Of a DNA stretch of 64,000 nt, positions 45,274-53,863 are shown piece after piece. A program made the translations under genes and the position numbers. The notes under the pieces are model-generated. The model was not told where the DNA came from. It did not search any database and saw only the letters and a program-made list of their open reading frames with translations. Within the stretch, counting starts at the first letter, position 1; each line of letters opens with the position of its first letter. The DNA is taken from contig DAGC01000002.1 of assembly GCA_002495625.1 (NCBI GenBank), positions 515,326-579,325 of the forward strand, given 5' to 3'. This DNA is from Methanobacterium sp. UBA375 (GTDB lineage Archaea; Methanobacteriota; Methanobacteria; Methanobacteriales; Methanobacteriaceae).

Positions 45274-45431
45274 CCACTCAAATATATTACTATTGATGAT
45301 TATTAAGTAGATAAGTCAAGAGGATTTAATGTCTGATTTGAAGTTAAAAATTCATTTATCTCTATTAATTGCATTCACTCATTGTTCCCCCTGCTACAAT
45401 GTTAGAATTAATAATTGGAGTGCTTCTTAAG

Positions 45432-45668
45432 TTACCAAGGCCAAGGCCATTGTGGTTGAGCCCCTTCTTCTTCCATTTGCTTCCTGATCTCAGGTGGTAC
45501 TTTAAGTAGCATCATCTTTTTTACATCTTTCATAGCTGCTTTATAACCATCCTTATATCCAGATTTATACCCTTCTGTAAAGAGTTTCATGTTCTCTTTA
45601 TCGAGTAAATCTTTTTCTGCGTCTTTATATCCTTTGTTATATTCTTTACTTCTTTTTCCTTCTTCCAT
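45432..45668 (-). CDS. Small Gly-Tyr module protein with WPWPW tail, copy 2
   Basis: 78 residues from ATG at 45668 behind GGGGG. It contains EYNKGYKDAEKDLLDKEN, then LFTEGYKSGYKDGYKAAMKD, and ends VPPEIRKQMEEEGAQPQWPWPW. The end matches copy 1 at 40920-41147. It is divergent from the M6 protease gene, whose C-terminus carries a related module, with 216 bp of shared promoter region. Function unknown. Confidence 0.65.
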   Translation of the reverse strand: MEEGKRSKEYNKGYKDAEKDLLDKENMKLFTEGYKSGYKDGYKAAMKDVKKMMLLKVPPEIRKQMEEEGAQPQWPWPW

Positions 45669-45884
45669 TAAAAATCCCCCCTTTGAGGTGTTCATTATTT
45701 TATTTATTATGTTTAAGTTTTCCTATGAAATTCTTAAATCTTTCTATTTAATCATGGGTTAATTAAATCTTATATAACAGATATGTTAGAATATCTATGA
45801 CATTCCATTATAAAAAAAATTATATAATTACAGGAATACAAGATAAACAAGGAAAAAATAAATTCATATACGGGGGTTCTAGGT

Positions 45885-47603
45885 TTGTTTCCTAAAGAAA
45901 AGGATAGAATATGTCAGGAAAGACATCTCCATCCTTCAGTTTATAAAAAAATAAGAAAAACCAGAGATCTGATCCAGAAAGGATTAGATCCGGAAGAATT
46001 TCCTGATAAAGGTGGACTGGATCTTAGAACCTTCGAAGCCCTTAAAAAGAGGCGGCAGGATCAGAAACAGACCATGGTGAATCGTGAACAGAAATTAGTT
46101 TCCCAGTATGGTTCTCTAGAGGCTGCCCCTCTTACAGTAGGGCCTTGCAGGAAGATAGATCCGGTCATTGGTACCAGAAACGTTCTGGTTCTTTTAACTG
46201 AATTTAATGATGTGAAGCAGGCCCATGATCCCAGGGAATTTGAGGATCTGCTTTTTTCTAAAGGTTCCCATAAGAGTATGAGGGATTACTACCTGGAAGC
46301 ATCCTGGAATCAGCTGGATATAACTGGCAAAGTTAATGAGGAGTGGTACTCTGCAGCTGGTAATAGGGCAGATTATGCTGATAAAGTTCCGGTAAACAGA
46401 CACTATCCCCTGGCCCGGAAACTAGTTAAAGAAACCATTCTCCAAGCTAAAAATGAAGGTAAGATCGATTTTACACCCTTTGCCAGTGCTGGTAAAATCG
46501 ATATGTTGATCGTGGTTTACGCTGGTAAAGGTCTGGATACTGGTCTGGATATAAATTATATCAGACCCCATCAGGATCGACTAGAGGAACCACTGGAAGT
46601 GCAGAATGGTATATGGGCTGATAGATATTGTCTGGTTTCTGAACTCCCCTTTGATGATATTGGCTGTTATTGTCATGAAGTAGGCCATTTACTGGGATTG
46701 CCCGATCTTTATAAGGAAGGCTATTCTCCAGTGGTGGGAAGCTGGTGTTTAATGGGTATTGGAGACCATCTAGATAATGGTAGAACACCCGCCCATCCCA
46801 GTGCCTGGTGTAAGATACATCTGGGTTGGAGGGAGCCGAAACTTATAGAGAAACCACCCGAGATCCAGGATATACCAGCGGTTTTAGATGGTGATGGAGT
46901 TATCTATAAACTGGAAGTTCAGGGTTCAGGTGGAAGGGAGTATTTCCTCCTGGAAAATCGGCAGCAAAAAGGATTTGATCGGTATTTACCAGGAAACGGT
47001 CTGTTGATATGGCATGTTGATGAAAGTAGATGTGTGTACCAGGCACCGAACTCGGATCCTGAACACTTCTTTTTAACCTTGGAACAATCTGATGGGAAAA
47101 ATGAATTACAGAGGGATATGACAGTTCTAATTAAAGAAATAGGAGTGGAAGTAGCCCGGAAAGAACTTACAGGGGATGATGGTGATGCTTTCCCAGGGGT
47201 AACAGTTAACAGAAATTTCGACGACAAATCCAACCCTAATAGTAATTCCTATAATGGTGCTAAATCACTAGTAGGGATAAACTCCATAAGCGATTCTGAT
47301 GAAGTCATGAAGGCCCATATGGGAGTTCAAACCCGATCAATAGATGAATCACTTGAAACGCCGGCCGATACGATAGAGTCAAGTGCAGATGAAACTGATA
47401 AACTAGTTCTCCAGAACTTCATAGATCTGATGACCAAAGAAGAAGATGAAGACCCATATGATGAAGGATATGAAGCGGCTAAACTGGATATTATTGAAGA
47501 AGAAAAAATTAAACCGGATTTGAATCTATTCAAAAAGGGTTACCGGCGAGGATTCAGTCAAGGTTACATCGATGCCTGGGAAAAATTTAGAACCACCAAA
47601 TAA
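45885..47603 (+). CDS. M6-family (immune inhibitor A-like) metalloprotease with C-terminal Gly-Tyr module
   Basis: 572 residues from TTG at 45885. The zinc motif HEVGHLLGLPDLY starts at H264, and PVVGSWCLMGIGDH is the M6 Met-turn region. Folded N-terminal NVLVLLTEFNDV and SMRDYYLEASWNQL are also typical. There is no signal peptide, unusual for a family that is normally secreted, and the protein begins with charged residues. Residues about 521-568 (YDEGYEAAKLDI..LFKKGYRRGFSQGYIDA) resemble the two small proteins at 40920 and 45432. A cytoplasmic role or export by another route is inferred. Confidence 0.8.
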   Translation: MFPKEKDRICQERHLHPSVYKKIRKTRDLIQKGLDPEEFPDKGGLDLRTFEALKKRRQDQKQTMVNREQKLVSQYGSLEAAPLTVGPCRKIDPVIGTRNVLVLLTEFNDVKQAHDPREFEDLLFSKGSHKSMRDYYLEASWNQLDITGKVNEEWYSAAGNRADYADKVPVNRHYPLARKLVKETILQAKNEGKIDFTPFASAGKIDMLIVVYAGKGLDTGLDINYIRPHQDRLEEPLEVQNGIWADRYCLVSELPFDDIGCYCHEVGHLLGLPDLYKEGYSPVVGSWCLMGIGDHLDNGRTPAHPSAWCKIHLGWREPKLIEKPPEIQDIPAVLDGDGVIYKLEVQGSGGREYFLLENRQQKGFDRYLPGNGLLIWHVDESRCVYQAPNSDPEHFFLTLEQSDGKNELQRDMTVLIKEIGVEVARKELTGDDGDAFPGVTVNRNFDDKSNPNSNSYNGAKSLVGINSISDSDEVMKAHMGVQTRSIDESLETPADTIESSADETDKLVLQNFIDLMTKEEDEDPYDEGYEAAKLDIIEEEKIKPDLNLFKKGYRRGFSQGYIDAWEKFRTTK

Positions 47604-47606
47604 CGA

Positions 47607-48389
47607 TTATTCCAAGTACTTAACCATCTTCAACAGGTCTTTACTCCCCTTGATATCTTTTTCCAGATCCAGCTCCACGTAGGCCTTTTTCCCCTTACCG
47701 TAACTGGAGGAGACGATGAGCAATTTTTTATAGAGCAATTCTATACCATCGACGGGGGTATGGCCTACGATCATCAACTTAGAGTCTACTGCCTTAAGGA
47801 AGGAGTCCAGCTGGGTTTTGGTGAAATTCTCTGATCTGTTCCATAAAATCTGGAATAATCGGGAGTTTTCGCTGTTAAACCCGGCATAGGTGATGTTCCT
47901 TATATCATCCAGGCTTTTCACATTGGTAGGTGGGCCGGCGTGGCTGATGAATATCTTATTATCTGTCCGGACTGCGATGGGGAGTTTCTTGAAAAATTGG
48001 ACGTACTCCTTCATCTTATCCCGGTAGCGAGCTTCACCAAATTTATCCATGAGGAGACTATCAAAACTGAAAGATTGATTTATCCCCGCCTTAAAGACCA
48101 GTTTCTGGGATATGGTGGACCATTCATGGTTACCCAGGAGCACGTGGATGTTAGAGAAGTTCTCACATAAAAATTTAACGTATTCCAGTATCTCCACCGA
48201 TTTATCGTTCTCCCCACCCAGAGCATGGATGAAATCCCCAGTTAAAATCAGATGGTTGTCTTCATTTTCAAATTCATCCCAGATATGCATGAACCTTTTA
48301 AAATCGGTTAAATTTCCATGGATATCGGTAATAACTAAGGCTTTACCCTTTTTGGGTAGTTCCACCAATTTTCTATTGTACTTATGCAT
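47607..48389 (-). CDS. Metallophosphoesterase (PPP-type phosphatase-like)
   Basis: 260 residues. The five motifs of calcineurin-like phosphoesterases are present: DIHGN near 22-26, GDFIHALGG near 51-59, GNHEW near 86-90, ISHAGPP near 142-148 and VGHTPVDG near 204-211. These bind two metal ions. The GDxVD-like and GNHE forms are near those of PPP Ser/Thr protein phosphatases, so it could reverse the nearby kinase, but Ap4A hydrolase or other activities are possible. Convergent with the M6 protease gene, 3 bp apart. Confidence 0.82.
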   Translation of the reverse strand: MHKYNRKLVELPKKGKALVITDIHGNLTDFKRFMHIWDEFENEDNHLILTGDFIHALGGENDKSVEILEYVKFLCENFSNIHVLLGNHEWSTISQKLVFKAGINQSFSFDSLLMDKFGEARYRDKMKEYVQFFKKLPIAVRTDNKIFISHAGPPTNVKSLDDIRNITYAGFNSENSRLFQILWNRSENFTKTQLDSFLKAVDSKLMIVGHTPVDGIELLYKKLLIVSSSYGKGKKAYVELDLEKDIKGSKDLLKMVKYLE

Positions 48390-48475
48390 GGAAACATCTC
48401 AAATTTACTCTAAGCACCAGGTATAATCTGTTATATATTAATAAGTAACATTTATCAATAATATAATTGATGTTT

Positions 48476-48836
48476 CTACTCATTAAAAAGTTTTTTTATC
48501 AACTCCATGTTTTCTTCCCTTAATGGTAGAACCACCCTTTTACCATCATGGTTAAAAATAAAACGGGTTACTGGTGATCCGAACTGGACATTTTCCATCT
48601 TATCCCAGGAGTATTTCTCTATTTTACCAGTTCTCCGTGTGCCCCAGAAATTCTTACGATACTCTATAAGGAAATCCTTGGTAACTTCCAGGTCAAATGG
48701 GTCATCCTCCATAAAAAGGATGGTTTCCTGCAGGGTCCCGGTCACACACCAGGCAATATTTAGCACCCTCGGGATTTCCAACCCCACACTCTGGACAGAT
48801 AAGGTTAAAGGAAATAAAAGAATCTTCATCATCCAT
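48476..48836 (-). pseudogene. Zinc-ribbon protein, interrupted by a frameshift
   Basis: From ATG at 48836 the frame reads MDDEDSFISFNLICPECGVGNPEGAKYCLVCDRD, a normal zinc ribbon start, then runs into PAGNHPFYGG and a stop. The adjoining frame continues LQETILFMEDDPFDLEVTKDFLIEYRKNFWGTRR and ends NMELIKKLFNE at 48476. The switch lies in GACCGGGACCC near 48738-48746. The C-terminal part has no recognised domain. Whether the indel is real or a sequencing artefact is open. Confidence 0.65.
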
Positions 48837-48966
48837 GGGGATAAATATCACTCCAGCTGGATATTAAGGTTTACCAAATTTCCAGAACAAAAAAAAATTC
48901 AATAGACCCTTGGGTCCATATATAATTATCATCATTAACATTAAAATTTGAATTCCAGGAGAGCCA

Positions 48967-49632
48967 ATGAATCTGAAACGTCTTTTTAGAAACAACCAGG
49001 AGGAAGACAGATACATAAAAAACATCCTCCAGGAAGAAGATGTTATAATAAGTCCTGACACCCGGAGAGATGTGAGAATCCCCCCAGGACAGCATGAAAC
49101 CAGCAGATGGCCAGTGCTACATGCCGGCCGTGCGCCTAAAATCGATATATACAACTGGAAATTCAAAGTATGGGGTCTGGTTGAGGAGGAGAGGGAATAC
49201 ACCCTGGAAGAATTCCTGGCCCTCCCCCAGGTCAAGGTTTTCTCGGATATACACTGCGTGACCACCTGGTCGAAGCTCAACAACCTGTGGGAAGGAGTAA
49301 GCACCTCCACGCTCCAGGATGAAGTGGAAATACTGCCGGATGCCAGATATGTGATGGTGCATGCCCATGGAAACTTCACCACCAACCTATCCCTGGAGGA
49401 CTTCCTAGAGGAAGATGTACTCTTTGCCACCCACCACAACGGCCAGAGGATAAGCACCAAGCATGGTGGTCCGCTGCGCTTGGTGGTTCCCAGGCTCTAC
49501 TTCTGGAAGAGTGCCAAATGGGTTAACGGTGTGGAGTTCATGAAAGATGATAAGCCTGGATTCTGGGAGTCCAACGGCTATCATATGCATGGAGATCCAT
49601 GGACTGAGGAGCGGTACAGCTGGCAGAAGTAA
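48967..49632 (+). CDS. Sulfite oxidase-like molybdopterin oxidoreductase
   Basis: 221 residues. The single-domain SUOX fold of the YedY/MsrP type: KIDIYNWKFKVWGLVEEEREYTLEEFLALPQ, then DIHCVTTWSK with the molybdenum-binding cysteine C97, VMVHAHGNF, and KHGGPLRLVVPRLYFWKSAKWVNGVEF. No signal peptide, so it should be cytoplasmic. The physiological substrate is unknown. Likely a solitary gene; short 50-bp gap to the TPR gene downstream. Confidence 0.88.
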   Translation: MNLKRLFRNNQEEDRYIKNILQEEDVIISPDTRRDVRIPPGQHETSRWPVLHAGRAPKIDIYNWKFKVWGLVEEEREYTLEEFLALPQVKVFSDIHCVTTWSKLNNLWEGVSTSTLQDEVEILPDARYVMVHAHGNFTTNLSLEDFLEEDVLFATHHNGQRISTKHGGPLRLVVPRLYFWKSAKWVNGVEFMKDDKPGFWESNGYHMHGDPWTEERYSWQK

Positions 49633-49682
49633 AACAGTATTTATTAAGTAATTATTGGATAAATTAGTATTGTGGAATTTTC

Positions 49683-50294
49683 ATGTCCGATTCAACAAAA
49701 ACTGAGATTAAAGCCCTGATTAAGGAGGGTAACCAGTACCTTAAGGAGGGAGAGTACCGCGCCGCTGTTTTCTGCTACGACCGGGTACTGGAACTGGATG
49801 AAAACAACAGTCAGATCTGGGATAACCGGGGTGTGGCCCTTTCTAAGGCGGGAAGATATGCCGATGCTGTGGAATCCTTTGAGATAGCCCTCGACCTTAA
49901 ACCAGATAACGTTAAAGCCTGGTCCAACATGGGCGTGGCCCTGGGGTCTATGGGGAGGTTTGAAGAATCCCTGAACTCCCTGGAACACGCTCTGGAACTT
50001 GGTCCAGAAAATTCTGACACCTGGAACAACAAAGGGACCGCTCTCTTCAATTTGAAACGTTACCAGGAGGCTCTGGAATCCTTCGATAAATCAATAGAAA
50101 TTGAACCGGGAAATCCCCTGGCCTGGGCAGGTAAGGGATCGGCCCATAGATTCCTGGGAGAGATCCAGGAAGCGGTGGATAGCCTGGAGAAATATATAGA
50201 ATTGAGTGCAGGGGAATACTCACCGCAGGTTGAAGAGGCCTGGGCTGTGATATTCAAGCTTAAACTACTTTTAAAGCAGCAGGATAACGAATGA
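49683..50294 (+). CDS. TPR-repeat protein
   Basis: 203 residues with five tetratricopeptide repeats from residue 9 to about 170 (AVFCYDRVLELDENNSQIWDNRGVALSKAGRY and similar). TPR proteins mediate protein-protein contact. Partner unknown. It is on the same strand 50 bp behind the molybdoenzyme. Unlike the TPR gene at 59830-61195 the reading frame is intact and G+C is higher. Confidence 0.82.
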   Translation: MSDSTKTEIKALIKEGNQYLKEGEYRAAVFCYDRVLELDENNSQIWDNRGVALSKAGRYADAVESFEIALDLKPDNVKAWSNMGVALGSMGRFEESLNSLEHALELGPENSDTWNNKGTALFNLKRYQEALESFDKSIEIEPGNPLAWAGKGSAHRFLGEIQEAVDSLEKYIELSAGEYSPQVEEAWAVIFKLKLLLKQQDNE

Positions 50295-50532
50295 ACAAAA
50301 ATTCAACTATTCTGGTTAGTTATAAATTAAAGTAAACCATCCTGATTAATTAGCAATTTGGATCAGGTAATACAAAAAATGGTTAACCGGCATGTGAAAT
50401 TATCTTCCGCCCCTTAGACGTGGGTTTCAAGTGTAAAATCCAGTATGTATAGCCTTAATAACATTCGGTAATACCCATCCTATTTTAATATTTCACTGTT
50501 AACCGTGATTCAATGTGACCATTTTTAAATTA

Positions 50533-50550
50533 GTTCCATATTTATGGAAC
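50533..50550. repeat. 18-bp perfect palindrome in a 373-bp gap
   Basis: GTTCCATA at 50533-50540 and TATGGAAC at 50543-50550 are separated by TT. The gap 50295-50667 lies between convergent genes, so it is not in an ordinary promoter position. It may be part of a bidirectional terminator or a protein-binding site. Apart from this and the tandem repeat to the right, nothing is recognised in the gap. Confidence 0.45.
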
Positions 50551-50570
50551 CAATTATGGAAACACGAAAC

Positions 50571-50689
50571 CAGTGTAATTATAAAAGTAATCTCAGCCAT
50601 CAGCATAATCATAAAGGCAATCCCGTCATCAGTATAATCATAAAGGTAATCTCAGCCATCAGTATAATCATAAAGGTAATCCAAGCCAC
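50571..50689. repeat. Four tandem copies of a 30-bp unit
   Basis: Units start at 50571, 50601, 50630 and 50660 with lengths 30, 29, 30 and 30. Each begins CAGTATAATCATAAAGG or a close variant and ends TAATCTCAGCCAT or similar. The fourth unit covers the last codons and the stop of the TauE/SafE gene (stop at 50668-50670), so the array probably grew by slippage or recombination from that gene end. No spacers, so not CRISPR. Confidence 0.75.
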
Positions 50690-51495
50690 GTAAACACCCC
50701 TAACATCTTCAGGGCTATGTAAAACTGTAATGTAACTAAAATATACCTCAAAATATCATCGGGAAGTTTATTTGCCGTCCAGGCACCAACCTGGGCCATG
50801 GGGATGCTGAAGATGATTATGACCAGTAACTGTAACAGGTTCACGTATCCAAAGGAATATGGTGGTAACCCGGTGACGGTAAGTCCGTTCAGGACGTAGG
50901 ATATTATCCCTCCCAGGGAGGTTATGATGATCACCGCGCTGGAGGTTCCGCTGGCCTCCTTCATGGTGTAGCCCATGACCAGGATCATCACCGGAATTAT
51001 GATTATACCCCCACCAACTCCTATGAGACCAGAGGCCAGACCGGCCAGGAACCCGAAGAGTAGAAACAAGAGTATGTTTTCAATTTTCACCCTGTGATCT
51101 GTGGAATTTTTAAACAAAAGGAGTCTTATGGCCACAAATAACATGATTAGTCCAAATAGGAATCTTAAAATATCTTCAGGGGTATGGGTGGCCACGTATC
51201 CACCAGTTAAACCTCCCAGAAACCCGGATATTCCAAAGTAAATGGCGGCTTTAACTTCCACCTGGTTTTTACGGTAATGGCCGTAGGCACTGCTTATGGC
51301 CGTGGGTAGGATGATGGCCAGGCTGGTTCCAAAGGATAATCGTATGGCCACGGTGGGATCAATACCTAACCCCATAATCAGAAAGAAAAGTATGGGAACT
51401 AACAGGAATCCCCCCCCAACACCCAATAAACCAGTGGTAAAGCCCACACCCACACCAGTTACTATCAGGGTTAAGATGTAGTAAAAGTAATCCAT
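50668..51495 (-). CDS. TauE/SafE-family membrane transporter
   Basis: 275 residues with eight predicted membrane helices. The duplicated family motif appears twice: GLLGVGGGFLLVPIL at about 23-37 and GLIGVGGGIIIIPVM at about 159-173. The family exports sulfite or organosulfonates and related anions; the substrate here is unknown. Its last codons lie in the tandem repeat array. The start ATG is clear. The sulfite-oxidase-like gene is close by but in another orientation. Confidence 0.88.
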   Translation of the reverse strand: MDYFYYILTLIVTGVGVGFTTGLLGVGGGFLLVPILFFLIMGLGIDPTVAIRLSFGTSLAIILPTAISSAYGHYRKNQVEVKAAIYFGISGFLGGLTGGYVATHTPEDILRFLFGLIMLFVAIRLLLFKNSTDHRVKIENILLFLLFGFLAGLASGLIGVGGGIIIIPVMILVMGYTMKEASGTSSAVIIITSLGGIISYVLNGLTVTGLPPYSFGYVNLLQLLVIIIFSIPMAQVGAWTANKLPDDILRYILVTLQFYIALKMLGVFTWLGLPL

Positions 51496-51557
51496 GTACT
51501 ATAATCTCCAGATGAGAATATGCATCAAGTTTTCTAGGTAAATATATCCCATGAATA

Positions 51558-52409
51558 TCAACTTTTCTTGCTGATATACTCCTTTATCTCATCAATATCA
51601 GTTTTTAAATCTTGCAAATCCCTCTTCATTTCTCCTATACTTTCAGAATTGTCCATCCCATCCAGGCGATGGTTGATATCATCCAGTTTACCATCGAGCT
51701 CCTCCACTTTCTCCTTGGTTCTATGGGTGACAAGCTCGGTTCCCTTTCTGAACTTTTCGATTAAGGAGAAAGTTGCCACAGAGGTGACGATGCTGGTGAG
51801 TACCAGGGCGCTGAGCATGGAGATCACACCCATTATCCGGCCGATGGCGGTTATGGGGATTATATCTCCGTATCCCACCGTGGTGATGGTTTGGAGGACG
51901 AACCAGATGGAGTCCTCAAAGTTTGAAACTTGGGGATTTACACTGTGCTCTGCAGCATAGAACACAAAGGAACATACAATTAACACCAGTAAAAATATAG
52001 CTATAGCATAAACCAGTCTGGTTTTCTCCTGATATTTTATAACATCCCGGGAGAATTTATGACCAAAGAAATAGAGACTGATGATCTTTACGATGTTCAA
52101 CAACTTAAGCAGAATCGTATACTCCAGCAGGCCCAAGTTAATGGCAATGAAATATATGGGGACAAAACAAAGCAGTAAAGACCATTGATTCTTTATATAA
52201 TTTTTTTTATCTTCAACTTTAAATATGCTCCATATAAATAAAATTAAAAGAATAAGGGAGATTATTAAATCGATTTCACTGATTATATACAGAGTGTTTG
52301 TTCTTAAATTAGAGATTATTGATAGAAATAGCAATAGACCATCAAAGAATAATAAGAAGATAATTACGGCCTGCCATAAAAATCCAGGCCTATTACTCAC
52401 TATTTTCAT
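51558..52409 (-). CDS. Potassium channel of the 6-TM/ion-channel family
   Basis: 283 residues. Several membrane helices, then a pore loop TITTVGYGDIIPIT with the canonical K+ filter and a last pore helix (GRIMGVISMLSALVLTSIVTSVATF). The S4-like segment lacks the dense Arg pattern of the channel at 7130-7891, so voltage gating is doubtful. The C-terminal 65 residues form a coiled coil (EKVEELDGKLDDINHRL). It should conduct K+ at the cell membrane. Confidence 0.87.
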   Translation of the reverse strand: MKIVSNRPGFLWQAVIIFLLFFDGLLLFLSIISNLRTNTLYIISEIDLIISLILLILFIWSIFKVEDKKNYIKNQWSLLLCFVPIYFIAINLGLLEYTILLKLLNIVKIISLYFFGHKFSRDVIKYQEKTRLVYAIAIFLLVLIVCSFVFYAAEHSVNPQVSNFEDSIWFVLQTITTVGYGDIIPITAIGRIMGVISMLSALVLTSIVTSVATFSLIEKFRKGTELVTHRTKEKVEELDGKLDDINHRLDGMDNSESIGEMKRDLQDLKTDIDEIKEYISKKS

Positions 52410-52448
52410 AATATTTTTTAGTGATTAAGTGTGTAATAAGTTTTTTTA

Positions 52449-53117
52449 CTATTTTAGAATTTTGAGACCCTCTGGGGTGCCCACCATGACCTCGTCCACG
52501 ATCCCGGTAAATATCCCATTTTCCACCACACCCGGGATGGTGTTGAGTTCCATCTCCAGTACTTCTGGCTTGGAGATTTTCGGAAATTGGATGTCCACTA
52601 CGAAATTACCGTTATCGGTGATCACCGGACCGTCTTTTTTCTCCGCCATCCGGAGCCAGGGTTTTCCACCTATATAATCGAGCTTCTCTGTTACCACCCG
52701 GTAGGCCGGGGGTATAACCTCCACGGGTACCGGGAAAGCTCCCAGTTTATCCACCATTTTTGAATCATCCACTACTACTATGAATTTCTCCGCGGAACTG
52801 TCCACTATCTTCTCCAGGGTGTGGGCTGCTCCCCCACCCTTGATGAGGTTCAGCTGGGGGTCTACCTCATCGGCTCCGTCAACCGCCAGATCAACGGCAT
52901 GCTCATCCAGGGTGGTCACCGTGATGCCCGAGTCCCGGGCGAGGAATAAAGATTGATAAGAGGTTGGTACTCCTAATATCTCCATTTCCTCTTCCTTTAT
53001 CTTCTCCCCTAATCTTTCGATGAAGTAATGAGTAGTGGAACCCGTGCCTAAACCTATTACCTGACCATCCCTTACCAGTTCTGCCGCCTGGAAACCTACC
53101 TGTTTTTTAAGATTCAT
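52449..53117 (-). CDS. rpiA: Ribose-5-phosphate isomerase A
   Basis: 222 residues. Diagnostic motifs: GLGTGSTTHYFIERL at 22-36, DGADEVDP near 80-87, LIKGGGAAHTLEKIV near 90-104 (including the catalytic Glu) and the KLG..PVPVEVIP region. It interconverts ribose-5-phosphate and ribulose-5-phosphate for nucleotide and sugar synthesis. Four imperfect tandem repeats lie upstream of its start. Solitary gene, full length. Confidence 0.95.
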   Translation of the reverse strand: MNLKKQVGFQAAELVRDGQVIGLGTGSTTHYFIERLGEKIKEEEMEILGVPTSYQSLFLARDSGITVTTLDEHAVDLAVDGADEVDPQLNLIKGGGAAHTLEKIVDSSAEKFIVVVDDSKMVDKLGAFPVPVEVIPPAYRVVTEKLDYIGGKPWLRMAEKKDGPVITDNGNFVVDIQFPKISKPEVLEMELNTIPGVVENGIFTGIVDEVMVGTPEGLKILK

Positions 53118-53156
53118 GGTTTTCCTTCCCCAGTTTTAGTTTAAACAACCAAATAA

Positions 53157-53244
53157 TTTATAGTACATAAATCCGTATTTTATAGTCCATAAAGCCACAT
53201 CTTATTCCATAAAGCCAAATATTATAGTCCATAAAGCCACATCC
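53157..53244. repeat. Four imperfect tandem copies of a 20-23-bp unit upstream of rpiA
   Basis: The clearest unit is TAGTCCATAAAGCCACATC, seen exactly at 53182-53200 and again at 53225-53243; degenerate copies (TAGTACATAAATCCGTATT and TTCCATAAAGCCAAAT) lie at 53161-53179 and 53204-53219. The array fills the space between the UPF0179 stop and the rpiA start, so it sits in the rpiA promoter or leader. Confidence 0.65.
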
Positions 53245-53248
53245 CCCC

Positions 53249-53683
53249 TTAAAAGACCTCTAAAAGCACTAAGCTGAGATCTGTTCCATCGGAACATTTG
53301 AACTGTGACTTTCCCAGATTCTTTATTATCTTGCAGCGGTCGCCCTCATAGAGCCCTTCCGGAGCGCAGAGGTCCTGATCTAAACAGCCGTTATCACATT
53401 CGATGGGGTTGAAGAGGATGTTACTGCCTTCAAAGGCAATTTTAGAATCAATCAGTGCCTTGATAGGGGATTTTTCCACCACCACCACCTTCACCTTACC
53501 GCCTTCATGGATGGGACAGGGGTGCTGGGTGTCTTTAACCTCCGTTATCAGGTAAATCCTGCCGTCTTCCAGGGTATCTATGCAGGTATTTTTGAATCTG
53601 CACCTTTGGCAGGGGGATGCCCCTCCGCAATGCACAAATTCCAGTCCTTTTTGAGCCAGATTAGTTCCGATAAGGGTTATCAT
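53249..53683 (-). CDS. UPF0179 family protein
   Basis: 144 residues from ATG at 53683, behind AGTGAT; the GTG at 53692 in frame belongs to that site. It has the family's conserved cysteines: HCGGASPCQRCRFKNTCID near the start and CDNGCLDQDLCAPEGLYEGDRC in the second half, which probably bind a metal. The family is nearly confined to archaea and its function is unknown. Conserved in methanogens. Confidence 0.88.
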   Translation of the reverse strand: MITLIGTNLAQKGLEFVHCGGASPCQRCRFKNTCIDTLEDGRIYLITEVKDTQHPCPIHEGGKVKVVVVEKSPIKALIDSKIAFEGSNILFNPIECDNGCLDQDLCAPEGLYEGDRCKIIKNLGKSQFKCSDGTDLSLVLLEVF

Positions 53684-53863
53684 GAATATCACTTCCTTCC
53701 ATGGGAAGGTGGTAAAATTTTCTATAAAACGATGAGAATAGATGATTATACTTATTACTAGTTATTCTTATTTAATAATATAATTTTATCTATCTTTTCT
53801 GATGTATTTAAATATTAGTTATTGTTAACTATTACTTATGAGTGTAATAGGTGGGGTATTAAC

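Noticed and set aside
48864..49460. 198-residue reading frame on the minus strand
   Set aside because: It lies mostly inside the sulfite-oxidase-like gene, whose protein has clear family motifs; the opposite frame is Ser-rich nonsense.
50571..50689. CRISPR array
   Set aside because: The 30-bp units follow one another without spacers and one overlaps a gene end; no cas gene is in the window.
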